A stretch of DNA of 64,000 nt from CAWEPK01 sp963835595 (lineage in GTDB: Bacteria > Desulfobacterota > Syntrophorhabdia > Syntrophorhabdales > WCHB1-27): the NCBI GenBank assembly GCA_963835595.1, contig CAWIGL010000002.1, positions 186,001 through 250,000 on the forward strand, given 5' to 3'. Both the position numbers and the translations under genes were made by a program. This document shows, piece after piece, positions 25,865 to 34,941 of the stretch (position 1 is the first letter of the stretch; the number at the start of each line of letters is the position of its first letter). The notes beneath the pieces are model-generated. The model was not told the origin of the DNA and did not search any database. It saw only the letters and a list, made by a program, of their open reading frames with translations.

Positions 25865-26788
25865 GTGCCCGCTATTCTGCTCGGTCTGTCGTCTTCCGTT
25901 CTCTTCGCGGCCAGCACCGTCATCGCAAGGAAGGGCGTCCTCCGCGCGACATCAGGCTACATCGCGAACATATCGATCTTCTCGGGATGCCTCTTCTTCG
26001 TGATCGTCGCTGCCATAACGGGCGACCTGGCAGGGATTGCGCGGCTTTCCGGGAAGGCGTGCCTCTTCTGGGCGCTCTCCGGGATAATCCATTTTGCCCT
26101 TGGCCGCACCTGGGCCTACAAGGCGATCCAGTTCCTCGGCTCGAACCGCTCCAACATAGTGACGAGCCTGAACCCCATCGCAACCGTGGCCCTCGCATTG
26201 ATAGTGCTTGACGACCACCTTACATTCGTGCAGGGCGTGGGCACGGTCCTGACCCTCTCGGGCCCCCTCCTCATCCTTCTGAAGGAGGAGACGGACCGCC
26301 CCGTATTGCAGACGAAGTCGGGCTCTTACGGCAGACAGGTGGATAAACGGGCCCTCTTTCTCGGTTCTTTTTACGGGGTAGGGGCGGCCGTCTTCTGGGG
26401 GAGCAGCTCCATCTTCATCAAGCTGGGCCTCGACGCGGGGGGAGGGCCGATAGCAGGGAGCCTGATCGCCTACGTGGCGGCCGCGGCCGTCATCAGCCCT
26501 TCGGTCTTCCTGAACGGCAAAAGCAGGAGGGAGCTTCTGGGCGAAGACCGGGGATCGCTCCGCGTTGCCCTCTGGAGCGGCCTTAGCACAAGCATTGCCC
26601 AGCTCCTGCGCTACGTCGCCCTGGCGGGCGGGTCCGTGATAGTCATAAGCCTGATGCTCCGCGCGCAGCCCATATGGGTGCTGCTTTTCGCCTTTATCTT
26701 CATCCGGGAATACGAGAGCTTCGGCCGCTGGGTCCTTTTAGGGAACGGCCTCATCCTGGCCGGCACCGCCCTGATCGCCTTTTCCTGA
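25865..26788 (+). CDS. EamA/DMT-family transporter
   Basis: A 307-residue inner-membrane protein with about ten helices in two EamA repeats (first repeat ending FVQGVGTVLTLSGPLLIL, second ending FGRWVLLGNGLILAGTALI). The frame opens upstream at 25412, across the tpx gene, so the GTG at 25865 just before the first helix is the likely start, although no clear ribosome-binding site is seen. Substrate unknown. Confidence 0.87.
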   Translation: MPAILLGLSSSVLFAASTVIARKGVLRATSGYIANISIFSGCLFFVIVAAITGDLAGIARLSGKACLFWALSGIIHFALGRTWAYKAIQFLGSNRSNIVTSLNPIATVALALIVLDDHLTFVQGVGTVLTLSGPLLILLKEETDRPVLQTKSGSYGRQVDKRALFLGSFYGVGAAVFWGSSSIFIKLGLDAGGGPIAGSLIAYVAAAAVISPSVFLNGKSRRELLGEDRGSLRVALWSGLSTSIAQLLRYVALAGGSVIVISLMLRAQPIWVLLFAFIFIREYESFGRWVLLGNGLILAGTALIAFS

Positions 26789-26900
26789 CGATGCTCGCTT
26801 GGAGCGATCCCTCTCGTTGCGCCCCGCGCCGGTAAAAGATCGTTTCAGCCCGCAGCGCGGCGGCCGGATGAAATTCCCAGGGAAAAATACCGGAAAATGA

Positions 26901-26928
26901 TTGACAACGTTTTTTCGATGCTGATAAA
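26901..26928 (+). promoter_or_regulatory. Putative sigma70 promoter of the 27103 gene
   Basis: TTGACA at 26901-26906 is followed after 16 nt by GATAAA (26923-26928). The expected transcript has a leader of about 165 nt before the ATG at 27103. The remainder of the gene-free stretch 26789-27102 holds no other feature. Confidence 0.45.
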
Positions 26929-27102
26929 GTGATGTTGATCCGCGCGTCCCGGCAGGTCTGCCCGCGCTTGATTCGCCTTGCTTGCGCTCGTAACGTGCAT
27001 TGCAAACGGGCGGCAGGCCGTATCGCTACGAAAAAAGAGGTGGGCCGGCCGGCGCGATCGAAGCCGGATAGGCTTCGGACAGGCGCGGGAGGAGGAGAAA
27101 AG

Positions 27103-27918
27103 ATGAAGGGGATGGGCAGCGTCTGCGTGCGGCAGGCCGGAACGGCCGGCCACCTTGCACTCGTTCTTCTTCTCGGAGCCATGTCGGTTGCTCTCCTGTC
27201 GGCCGCCCTGCCGGTATCGGCGGCGGAGGTGCGCAACATCCGGCCCGGCGAGAAAGGAGGCAACGCCGTTTTCACCTACGACCTCGTCGGCCAGAAGGGT
27301 GAGAAAGAGGCGGAGGTAAGCGTAGTCCTCATCCTCGACGGCAAGGAATACCAGGAGGGCGAGCTCCACCTTGCGGGCGACCACGGGACGGTGAAGGTAG
27401 GCAAGCACAAACGGGTGACATGGCAGATAAAGAAGGACTTCCCAGACGGTTTCGACGGAGAGGTCGCCTACCGGATCACGGCTTCGAGCGCGGCTGCGGC
27501 GCCTGAGACGGCAGAGCAGGAAGAGATGCAAGCCGAGCCCGAGGCTACCGAGGAGACTGAGGTGACCGGGCCGGCGCAGCCGGCCGAACAGCCGCATAAA
27601 CGGAAAAAGGGCAGGAGGGTCGCCGCCACAGCAGCCGGGGGGTTCGGGAGGGGCCATGCCGGGGGAAGGATGCTGACTGAGACAGGCACCGTGACGGCCC
27701 TCGACCTGTCGGCTGGGGCCATCGTGATCGAGACCGGCAAGTTCAGGAAGCAGGGGATGACCGTCGGCGCCGCGATACAGGCAGACACGGTAGTGACCGT
27801 GAAGGGCAGGAAAATCCCCGCCTCCGACATCGGGGAAGAGATCGCCGTGGGCGACACGGTCACCCTGAAGTACTTGAAGGGGGATGACCTGTACGCCCTT
27901 CAGATCATCAAGCGCTGA
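27103..27918 (+). CDS. Exported protein of unknown function with beta-domain and basic linker
   Basis: A 271-residue protein starting at ATG 27103 after GGAGGAG. A signal peptide ends near PVSAAEV (residue 37). Residues 38-125 form a beta domain (IRPGEKGGNAVFTYDL ... GKHKRVTWQIKKDFPDGFDG) of a kind I associate with the N-termini of exported formylglycine-generating-enzyme-like proteins of deltaproteobacteria; here no such enzyme domain follows. An acidic linker, then a basic one (KRKKGRR), leads to a second small beta domain (about 190-271, GTVTALDLSAGAIVIETG). It is 38 bp upstream of an alpha/beta hydrolase. Confidence 0.72.
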   Translation: MKGMGSVCVRQAGTAGHLALVLLLGAMSVALLSAALPVSAAEVRNIRPGEKGGNAVFTYDLVGQKGEKEAEVSVVLILDGKEYQEGELHLAGDHGTVKVGKHKRVTWQIKKDFPDGFDGEVAYRITASSAAAAPETAEQEEMQAEPEATEETEVTGPAQPAEQPHKRKKGRRVAATAAGGFGRGHAGGRMLTETGTVTALDLSAGAIVIETGKFRKQGMTVGAAIQADTVVTVKGRKIPASDIGEEIAVGDTVTLKYLKGDDLYALQIIKR

Positions 27919-27956
27919 CGCACGCGGCGCCTCAATCGCGTTCAAGGGGGTGACGA

Positions 27957-28736
27957 ATGGCTTCGACGCTCAAGCAGACAGCGTACGTCCTCGTGGTGCT
28001 TTTTTCCATCGCTGCATCGGTTTGCAATGCCGGCGATAAGGCAGGCGTCGTCCTGCTCCACGGCAAAGACGGGACGCCTTCGAACGTCGGGACCCTTGCC
28101 GACGCGATGCGGAAAGACGGCTTCATCGTCGTCGCCCCGGATATGCCCTTTTCGAGGAACCGCCAGTTCGACAAGTCCTGGGAGGACTGCGTCCCGGAGA
28201 TAGACAACGCGGTCGCCCTCCTCAGGAAGCAGGGCTGCCAGACCATATTCATCGGGGGCCACAGCCTCGGGGCCGGCATGGCCCTTTATTACGGGACGCT
28301 GAGGGACGTCGCCGGCGTCCTTGCCATCGCTCCCGGCGGGAACTCAGGGCAGATGGACGGCCTGGTCAAGACCGAGGTCGAGCGGGCGCGCGCGATGGCG
28401 GCGGAGGGAAAGGGCGACAAGATTGCCCTTTTCGACGATTACAACCAGGGCATCAGGCACACGAGGAGGACGACCGCGCGGATCTACCTCAGCTACGAGG
28501 ACCCCGACGGGGCGGCCGTGATACCGAAGAATGCGGCGGCCCTCAAGCCAGGCACCCCCCTCCTCTGGGTAGTCGGCACGAAGGACCCCATGTACAAAAG
28601 AGGGCCGTCGTTCGCCTTCGAAAAGGCGCCGCCGAACGGCCGCAACAAGTACGTTGTAGTCGAGGCCGGTCACCTGGAAACCCTCTACGACACCGGGGCG
28701 ATTAAGCAGATCGTGGCCTGGCTCAAGGGGTTTTAG
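27957..28736 (+). CDS. Exported alpha/beta hydrolase
   Basis: A 259-residue protein with a signal peptide (SIAASVCNAG, about 16-25), so probably periplasmic. The oxyanion region is VVLLHGKDGTPSN, the nucleophile elbow GGHSLGAGMAL (Ser about 104) and the catalytic His in VVEAGHLETLYD near residue 240; an Asp in GTKDPMYKRG is the likely acid. This is the dienelactone hydrolase/esterase-like subset. Substrate unknown. It follows the preceding exported protein closely and may be cotranscribed. Confidence 0.82.
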   Translation: MASTLKQTAYVLVVLFSIAASVCNAGDKAGVVLLHGKDGTPSNVGTLADAMRKDGFIVVAPDMPFSRNRQFDKSWEDCVPEIDNAVALLRKQGCQTIFIGGHSLGAGMALYYGTLRDVAGVLAIAPGGNSGQMDGLVKTEVERARAMAAEGKGDKIALFDDYNQGIRHTRRTTARIYLSYEDPDGAAVIPKNAAALKPGTPLLWVVGTKDPMYKRGPSFAFEKAPPNGRNKYVVVEAGHLETLYDTGAIKQIVAWLKGF

Positions 28737-28744
28737 CCAGGGTT

Positions 28745-28776
28745 GCCGGTCGGGGGCAGCGCTGCCGGCCCCGGCG
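28745..28776. terminator. G+C-rich hairpin between convergent genes
   Basis: GCCGG...CCGGC flanks the palindrome GGCAGCGCTGCC, a long imperfect hairpin placed between the hydrolase stop and the end of the convergent lyase gene. No T-run follows, so this is only a candidate. Confidence 0.35.
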
Positions 28777-28780
28777 GATA

Positions 28781-30151
28781 TTATTCAAGGGGTCCGTAAA
28801 GGTCTACCAGCCCTTCGACTATCCGTTTCGACAATCCGACGTAGCCGGCCGGCTCGAGGGCTTCTTTTATCTCCGCGGGCGTCAGGCACGCCCTTATCCC
28901 GGCATTTTCCAGAACGGCAGCGCTGAACGGGATCCCTTCCTTCGATGCCCGCGCTGCCGATTCCGTTACGAGCCTGTGGGCCGACTCTTTCCTGCCCGTT
29001 TTCCTCGCAATGGCTATCATAAGCTTTTCGGCCATTATCATGCCCTGGGTGAGATGGAGGTTTTCCCTCATCCTCTCCGGGAAGACCTGCAAGCCCTCGA
29101 CCATCGCTTTCAGGGCCCTCAGTGCCGCAACAGTCAGGACGCAAGCATGGGGAATGGTGAGGTCTTCGAGTACGAAGGCGCTCTTATCCCTTTCGTCCTT
29201 CATCGGGTTTTCGGCCAGCGCGTGCGAATACGCGCGTATCATTTTCGACAGGCCGATTATCAGCTCGCACGCCTTCGGGTTCTGCTTGTGCGGCATCGTG
29301 CTGCTCGATATCTCGTCGGCAGAGAGCATCTCCCTGATCTCGCCGATCTCGTCCCTCTGCATAGTGAAAAAGTCCTGCGCGAGTTTCTCGCAGGACATCG
29401 ATACGAGCGAGAGGAAATTCAACAACTCGCAAAGGCGCTCGATAGCAGGCTGAATCGAGATCGGCGGCGCTTCAAGACCAAGCTCGGCAAGCACGCGACG
29501 CTCAAGCTCGAAGGGATCGACGGTGTCCGAGATGGCCTTGAACGACGAGAACGTGCCGACAGCGCCCGACACGCTTCCGAGGCAGATTCTTGGATAGATC
29601 TCATCTGCCCTCTTAAGGTGGACGTTGAAAGCCTCGGCCATAACCGCCATCTTGAAGCCGAACGTCAATGGAACAGCCTGCTTGCCGTGGGTGCGGCCGA
29701 TCATCACGGTCTCTTTATGCTTAAGGGCCATTTTCGCAAGGGTATTACGGAGCGCCTTGATGTGCCCGTTCAGAAGCCCCATAAATTTTTTGAGTCTTAT
29801 GGCGAGGCCCGTGTCGTATAAGTCCTGGGATGTTACGCCGTAATGCAGGTATTCACCCGTCTGCTTCGAGCACAGCTCCTTTACGGCCCTGACCAGCGCG
29901 ACGCTCGCCAGGCCCGTTCTTGCATAATGGTCCCTGACGCTTTCGATGGAGACGAGGTCGGGGCGCGCCTTCCGGTCGATTTCGGCAGCGGCCTCCCTGG
30001 GGATGATGCCTAGGTCGGCCTGGACTTTAGCCAGTGTTCTTTCAAATAAGAGCCATCCCTCGACGACGCTCTTTTCGTCGAAAATCGATCTTATCTCGTC
30101 GGTGGCAAAGGCCCGGCCGAATATCACAGAGTCTATAAGCCCGATCGGCAT
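28781..30151 (-). CDS. Adenylosuccinate lyase/fumarase-superfamily lyase (PurB or PcaB-like)
   Basis: A 456-residue member of the aspartase/fumarase superfamily, which eliminate fumarate or catalyse related reactions. The signature SSTMPHKQNPKACE lies near residue 275 (catalytic Ser on the mobile loop), and the other conserved regions are TSQDLYDTGLA (about 98) and GRTHGKQAVPLTFG (about 145). ATG 30151 follows GGAG at 6 nt. The neighbourhood (MmgE/PrpD, fumarate-reductase-like flavoprotein, TRAP binding protein) points to a catabolic dicarboxylate or carboxymuconate-type substrate rather than purine synthesis, but adenylosuccinate lyase cannot be excluded. Confidence 0.82.
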   Translation of the reverse strand: MPIGLIDSVIFGRAFATDEIRSIFDEKSVVEGWLLFERTLAKVQADLGIIPREAAAEIDRKARPDLVSIESVRDHYARTGLASVALVRAVKELCSKQTGEYLHYGVTSQDLYDTGLAIRLKKFMGLLNGHIKALRNTLAKMALKHKETVMIGRTHGKQAVPLTFGFKMAVMAEAFNVHLKRADEIYPRICLGSVSGAVGTFSSFKAISDTVDPFELERRVLAELGLEAPPISIQPAIERLCELLNFLSLVSMSCEKLAQDFFTMQRDEIGEIREMLSADEISSSTMPHKQNPKACELIIGLSKMIRAYSHALAENPMKDERDKSAFVLEDLTIPHACVLTVAALRALKAMVEGLQVFPERMRENLHLTQGMIMAEKLMIAIARKTGRKESAHRLVTESAARASKEGIPFSAAVLENAGIRACLTPAEIKEALEPAGYVGLSKRIVEGLVDLYGPLE

Positions 30152-30239
30152 ATGAATCTCCTTGTGGTCCTTTCGGATGAATTGCTTCAACCCCTCCCGG
30201 CCGTATCACGGCGTCCGGGCGTGCACCTATTTCCGGTGC

Positions 30240-31604
30240 TCAAGGTTGATCGCCGAAGGTCAGCAGGCCGAGCAGCTCGCGGATGGCGGGGAGCCGGTCC
30301 ATGCTCAGCACCAGCTTCACAGAGTTTTCTACCTGGCTCTCGGAAAGAAAGGGTCCGGCAAAGGAGGTGTATCTTTCCATCTGCTCTTCAAGCGTCAGGG
30401 GCAACTGGATGGAGCCTTTGACGGTCTCCACCGTATGCGTCATCTCCCTGCCGTCTTTCAGCTTCACCGTTACAGGCACGGCAAGGAAGCTTCTCCCCGA
30501 AGGCAGAGACGGATCGACCGTTGCCTTTATCTTGCGCCTTGCATCCTTCAGCTCCGATACCTTGCGGTCCGTGAACGTCTCCAGCGTTATTCTGCCGTCC
30601 ACGATGGCCGCCGCCAGGCAATGCTCCAGGCTGAACCGGGCCATGTCTCCCGACTGCGGCTCGGCCCCGCCGATCAAATTGTGATCGATAAAGCCATTGA
30701 CCCGCACCTCGACAGCCTCTATCTCCTCATACTTGAGGTTATGCTGCCCGACCAACTGCAATACCGCATCGAGGCCGTTATGGGTAAACGTGCAGCACGG
30801 GTATTTTTTCATCATAGTGCCGGGCGACGCGAAGTAATAAGGGTTCCCCAGGTTGCTCACCATCTTGTCCGGGTCGTGGTTGCCCCGGCCTATATAGACG
30901 TCCCAGAAGCTGCCGTCTCCATCGAGGATGTCCTTCGAGGCCGTGGCCCCCTTTTTCGCCAGGATTGCGGCCAGAAGGCCGTTGCGGCACCCGATGCCGC
31001 CTTCGATCAAGTGCGCCATTGTCCCGAGATGGCGCATGAGGCCGCCCGCCTGGCTGGCGGCCAGGCCGATAGCCATCGTCGTCTGGTCGGCCGTAAGGCC
31101 CAGGAGCTTGGCGGCGGTCACTGCGGCGCCGAATGTCCCGTGCAGAGAAATCGAGCACCAACCCTTGTCGTGTGAGGCAGGCGTCGTCCCGATCCCCATT
31201 TTACCCTGGACTTCAAAACCGACCACGATGCCCTCCAGGACCTTTTCCCCGGAAAGGCCCATCTTTTCGCCTATCGAGAGTGCCACCGGGATTACCGAAA
31301 GGAGGTTGCTCCCCGCAAACCTGCCGCACGATTCCAGCTCTGCGGCATGGTTCGCAACTCCGTTGAAAAAAACTGCGCTCGCGAGGGAGGCCCTGAGCTT
31401 TGCCCCTATCAGCCCCGCCTCGGGCGGCTTGCCCAGCTCCTCGACGTAGCTTCTCACAATTGCGCTGACCGGCTCTCTGGCGCCCGCCAGTTGGGCAGCG
31501 ATTGCATCGAGGACGAACTGCTTCGCGGTTATCTTCACCTCTTCAGGGATGCTTCCGTAATCGGTGCCGGCTACGAATTCGGCGATCTTTCTCGTGATGT
31601 CCAT
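30240..31604 (-). CDS. MmgE/PrpD family protein
   Basis: A 454-residue protein of the MmgE/PrpD fold, whose characterised members are 2-methylcitrate dehydratase, cis-aconitate decarboxylase and iminodisuccinate epimerase. Typical segments are LDAIAAQLAGA (about 35), FNGVANHAAELE near 80, and SLHGTFGAAVTAAKLLGL near 155, with KKYPCCTFTHNGLDAV at about 275. ATG 31604 follows GGAGGG. It lies 88 bp upstream of the lyase on the same strand and is divergent from the flavoprotein. The exact hydroxy- or amino-acid substrate is not known. Confidence 0.88.
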   Translation of the reverse strand: MDITRKIAEFVAGTDYGSIPEEVKITAKQFVLDAIAAQLAGAREPVSAIVRSYVEELGKPPEAGLIGAKLRASLASAVFFNGVANHAAELESCGRFAGSNLLSVIPVALSIGEKMGLSGEKVLEGIVVGFEVQGKMGIGTTPASHDKGWCSISLHGTFGAAVTAAKLLGLTADQTTMAIGLAASQAGGLMRHLGTMAHLIEGGIGCRNGLLAAILAKKGATASKDILDGDGSFWDVYIGRGNHDPDKMVSNLGNPYYFASPGTMMKKYPCCTFTHNGLDAVLQLVGQHNLKYEEIEAVEVRVNGFIDHNLIGGAEPQSGDMARFSLEHCLAAAIVDGRITLETFTDRKVSELKDARRKIKATVDPSLPSGRSFLAVPVTVKLKDGREMTHTVETVKGSIQLPLTLEEQMERYTSFAGPFLSESQVENSVKLVLSMDRLPAIRELLGLLTFGDQP

Positions 31605-31679
31605 CGAGGTCCCTCCGTCATGAAAATCTAACACGAGTTGCGGCGTTATTGAAGCAAATATTTACGGCGGACCTACAGT

Positions 31680-31742
31680 GGATGTTTTTTGGGGCGACGG
31701 ATGTTTTTTGGCTTGACAATGTACCTTTCCTATTGCACGATA
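31680..31742 (+). promoter_or_regulatory. Divergent promoter region with duplicated 13-bp motif
   Basis: GGATGTTTTTTGG occurs twice, at 31680-31692 and 31699-31711, 19 bp apart, directly upstream of TTGACA (31713-31718). A weak -10 (ACGATA or CACGAT) would lie at about 31736. The two copies look like a regulator site for the flavoprotein gene. If this promoter is used, the transcript starts near 31748, after the ATG at 31744. Confidence 0.5.
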
Positions 31743-31743
31743 G

Positions 31744-33468
31744 ATGGTCGCCGGAAGGATAAAGAAAGGCAGGGCCGTGGAACCGGATACCATAAGAACG
31801 GATGTCTTGATCGTAGGAGGGGGAGGAGCCGGCTGCAGGGCTGCAATCGAGAGCGCGTCCCTCGGCAGGGAGGTCCTTCTGGTCTCCAAGTTCCCTATCT
31901 CGAAATCTGGGGCGACCGTGGTCGCAGAGAGTTTTTACGCGGCCGTTGCCTCCGACGGCGTCGACTCCGCAGAACGTTATTTTAACGACATCGCGGGTGG
32001 GGGCGCCGGCCTGTGCCAAAGGGACTTGGCCATGATCCTTGCAGAAGAGAGCGGCAGCCGCGTGGCCGACCTGGAATCGTACGGCGTCCGGTTCAGGCAG
32101 GGAGAAGACGGCAGCATAGCGCGGATGAGAGCGCCGGGACACAGCCACGCGAGAGGGATGTCGCCTTCCGGGGGTGGACTGGCGATAATGAGGGGCCTCC
32201 GGCGTGAGGTAGAGAAACGGCCCGGCGTGAGACTGCTGGAGGACGCGGTCATAACGAAAATCCTGACGGACGGGAATAGGATAGCAGGCGCGATAGGACT
32301 CGACATCAGGAAGGGGAAATTCTTTGTCGTCGAGTGCAGAGCCGCCGTCATAGCAACGGGGGGCTACGCCGCCCTCTGGCTGTACAACGACGTCCCCGTG
32401 GACTGCACCGGCGATGGCGTGATAATGGCCCTTGACGCGGGCGCCCATCTTACCGATATAGAGATGCTCCTCTTCTACCCGACCGTAGTCATCCATCCTT
32501 TTTCGGTCAACGGCGTGCTCCTGCCCAGCGGGATCTTGGTGGAACAGGCCGGCGCGAAGCTGGTGAACGGCCGGCTTGAGGAATTCCTGCCGGAGAAAAC
32601 GCCCACGAGGGATGTGATGAGCTCGCTCATCTACAAAGAGGTCGCCGCAGGAAAAGGCAGCCCCCACGGCGGCGTTCTCCTCGACCTGACCCGGTCGCCC
32701 CTATCGACTGACGAGGTCAGGGAAAAATGCAGGCAACTGCTGCCTGAAAAATACAGATACCTCCTCAAGTACGGCATCGATATAAGCGACACGCCGGTTG
32801 AAGTCGCGCCGATGGCCCATTACACGCTGGGCGGGATCAAGATCAACCCGAAATGCGAGACGGAGGCGGCCGGGCTTTACGCAGCCGGCGAGGCGGAAGG
32901 GAACGTGCACGGCGCGAACAGGCTCGGCGGCAATGCCCTTTGCGAGACGCAGGTATTCGGGGCGATAGCGGGAAGGAACGCGGCGGAATGGGCGGGAAAA
33001 AACGGTCACGCGGCAATCGACCGGGCAGATATCGAACAGGAGACGAAGAAGGCGGAGCTATTGTTCGATGCCGGAGCACGCAATCCGAAGCCGAGTCATT
33101 TAAAGAGAAAGATCCAGACGATCATGTGGGAACGGGTGGGGCCGGAAAGGAACGGCGCGGGCCTAGCGTCGGCCGTCGAGGAGATAAGGAAAATAAGGGA
33201 GAAGGACCTTCCGCTGATGCGCGTGCCCGCCGTCCGGGCATTCAACCTTCAATGGCTTGAGGCAATGGAAGTGGAGAAGATGGCCGACCTCGCCGAGATA
33301 GCGGCAAGGGCCGCCATGATGAGGGAGGAGACGAGGGGCCACCATTTCCGCTCGGATTTCCCGGACAGGGATGACTCCGTCTGGCTCGCGCACACGGTCG
33401 CCTGCAAGAAAGGCACGGAAATAGGACTATGGAAGGAACCGGTAAAGAAAATAAAGCAGGGCGATTAG
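31744..33468 (+). CDS. Fumarate reductase/succinate dehydrogenase-like flavoprotein
   Basis: A FAD enzyme of up to 574 residues from the fumarate reductase/L-aspartate oxidase family. The dinucleotide fold is TDVLIVGGGGAGCRAA (about 19-34), with the family stretches HSHARGMSPSGGG, GDGVIMALDAGA, the substrate-loop region PMAHYTLGGI (His about 360) and GEAEGNVHGANRLGGNAL (about 381-398), and a C-terminal helical domain. ATG 31744 has no ribosome site; GTG 31777 after AAAGG is an alternative start. It overlaps the [2Fe-2S] gene by 40 bp, which suggests a two-subunit soluble reductase or dehydrogenase. Confidence 0.88.
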   Translation: MVAGRIKKGRAVEPDTIRTDVLIVGGGGAGCRAAIESASLGREVLLVSKFPISKSGATVVAESFYAAVASDGVDSAERYFNDIAGGGAGLCQRDLAMILAEESGSRVADLESYGVRFRQGEDGSIARMRAPGHSHARGMSPSGGGLAIMRGLRREVEKRPGVRLLEDAVITKILTDGNRIAGAIGLDIRKGKFFVVECRAAVIATGGYAALWLYNDVPVDCTGDGVIMALDAGAHLTDIEMLLFYPTVVIHPFSVNGVLLPSGILVEQAGAKLVNGRLEEFLPEKTPTRDVMSSLIYKEVAAGKGSPHGGVLLDLTRSPLSTDEVREKCRQLLPEKYRYLLKYGIDISDTPVEVAPMAHYTLGGIKINPKCETEAAGLYAAGEAEGNVHGANRLGGNALCETQVFGAIAGRNAAEWAGKNGHAAIDRADIEQETKKAELLFDAGARNPKPSHLKRKIQTIMWERVGPERNGAGLASAVEEIRKIREKDLPLMRVPAVRAFNLQWLEAMEVEKMADLAEIAARAAMMREETRGHHFRSDFPDRDDSVWLAHTVACKKGTEIGLWKEPVKKIKQGD

Positions 33469-33761
33469 AAACGGTTGAGATCGCGATACGCCGCCTGCCC
33501 GGCGACAGAACGGATGTTTTCGCCCTCGATCACAGGGAGGGCCTGACGCTCCAGGCGGCCCTGCAATACATATACGAGAACCTGGACGACTCCCTTGCCT
33601 TCAGGCCTTACAAGTGCGGCAAGGGGGTTTGCATGAGCTGCGTGGTCTCCGTAAACGGCAAGAAGCGCCAGGCCTGCAATACGATCCTTCATCCCGGAGA
33701 CCGCCTCCTGGTGGAAGCGGCCCCGGGCTGCTCGTGCGTGAGAGACGTCGTCGTCGTTTAA
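33429..33761 (+). CDS. Stand-alone [2Fe-2S] domain of succinate dehydrogenase/fumarate reductase type
   Basis: A 110-residue protein matching only the N-terminal ferredoxin domain of SdhB/FrdB. The four cluster cysteines are in YKCGKGVCMSC and QACN (about residues 63-82). The C-terminal [3Fe-4S]/[4Fe-4S] domain of SdhB is missing, and no membrane anchor gene follows. The start lies inside the flavoprotein gene. It presumably passes electrons between the flavoprotein and an unknown partner. Two extra cysteines near the end (GCSCVRD) are unusual. Confidence 0.85.
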   Translation: MEGTGKENKAGRLETVEIAIRRLPGDRTDVFALDHREGLTLQAALQYIYENLDDSLAFRPYKCGKGVCMSCVVSVNGKKRQACNTILHPGDRLLVEAAPGCSCVRDVVVV

Positions 33762-33792
33762 GGCAGCAGGCAACGCCCTGCCGGGGAAAGCC

Positions 33793-34812
33793 TTACTTCG
33801 GATGCGCCTGAATATAATCGCGGCAGAACTTGAGCGCTTCCTCCGCAGGCAGCCCCTTTGCCTTGACCGTTTTCACATAATCGGCTATCACGGGCTCCAC
33901 CTGGCGCGCCCATCGCGCATCTTCCTCTTTCGACAGGCTTATGAACTTTCTTCCCATCTGCATCATGAGCTGTCTGCCTATCTTGTCGCCCTCATCCCAG
34001 GTCTTCCCCTCTTTTTCTATCCATGAGGCGTTGATCCTTTCGATAATCCTCTGGATATCCGGCGGCAGGGACTGCCACTTGGATTTGTTCATTACCACGA
34101 AGATCGCGGCCGATTGCGAGGAGCCGTAGTTCTCTACGACGTACTCGACGACCTCGGCGAGCCTCCAGCCCTTCATCGCCTCGAAAGGACAGACAACCCC
34201 CTCCGCGACACCCCTCGAAAGGGCATCGTAAGTCTCATTCATCGACATGCCCACCGGTGCGCCGCCAAGCGCCTGGACCACCTTTGCGCTCAAGCCGTGA
34301 CACCTTATCTTCATCCCCTTCAGGTCTTCCATCTTATAAACAGGCCTCTTCAAAAAGAGCATTGCGGGCGGGTAGCAGTGAAAGTACATGACCTTTACCG
34401 CGTCGAGCTCCTTCGGCTTGAATCTCGCATAGTACTCGTTCACCATCTTCGTGGCCTGATAACCCGACCTTAAACCGAGGGGCAGGTCGATGACCTCCGT
34501 CAGCGGAAAGCGGCCGCGGGTATACGCAGTCAACGACTCTCCGACATCGGCAATGCCCTTCACTACGCTGTCATAAGTCTGGCCTGCGGGCGTGAGAGTG
34601 CCTCCGGGAAAATAGTTGATCTTCACGCGCCCGTTTGTCTCCTTCTCGACTTCCCTGCACCATTGCTCGGCGACAATGCTGTGAGAATGCGGCGCAGGGA
34701 AAAAATTGCTGAATCTCAGCGTAAAAGTATTTTCAGCGGCATATCCGCTATAAGGCAGAATTATCAAAAAGCAGATCAAAGCCGACAATGTCCCGTGCCA
34801 CAAGGTCTTCAT
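33793..34812 (-). CDS. TRAP transporter solute-binding protein (DctP family)
   Basis: A 339-residue periplasmic binding protein with a signal peptide ending SGYAAEN. ATG 34812 follows GGGGGAG. DctP hallmarks are FSNFFPAPHSHSIVAEQW, KGIADVGES, the Arg-containing substrate motif MKIRCHGLSAKVVQALGG (about 158-175) and TYDALSRGVAEG. It should bind an organic acid through the conserved Arg. The membrane subunits DctQ/DctM are not in the window, so they are encoded elsewhere or this is an orphan. Convergent with the [2Fe-2S] gene; context suggests the same substrate as the neighbouring cluster. Confidence 0.9.
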   Translation of the reverse strand: MKTLWHGTLSALICFLIILPYSGYAAENTFTLRFSNFFPAPHSHSIVAEQWCREVEKETNGRVKINYFPGGTLTPAGQTYDSVVKGIADVGESLTAYTRGRFPLTEVIDLPLGLRSGYQATKMVNEYYARFKPKELDAVKVMYFHCYPPAMLFLKRPVYKMEDLKGMKIRCHGLSAKVVQALGGAPVGMSMNETYDALSRGVAEGVVCPFEAMKGWRLAEVVEYVVENYGSSQSAAIFVVMNKSKWQSLPPDIQRIIERINASWIEKEGKTWDEGDKIGRQLMMQMGRKFISLSKEEDARWARQVEPVIADYVKTVKAKGLPAEEALKFCRDYIQAHPK

Positions 34813-34941
34813 GAATCTCCCCCTTTTGCGCAATATTCCGATATATATAGAATGGGCCGGGGCCGGGTGTCAATCGAATTCAGCGCGGCGGGGCGTGGCC
34901 GGGCGCCGCCCTTTTTGTTATTCTTGTGTTATTCTTGAAAG

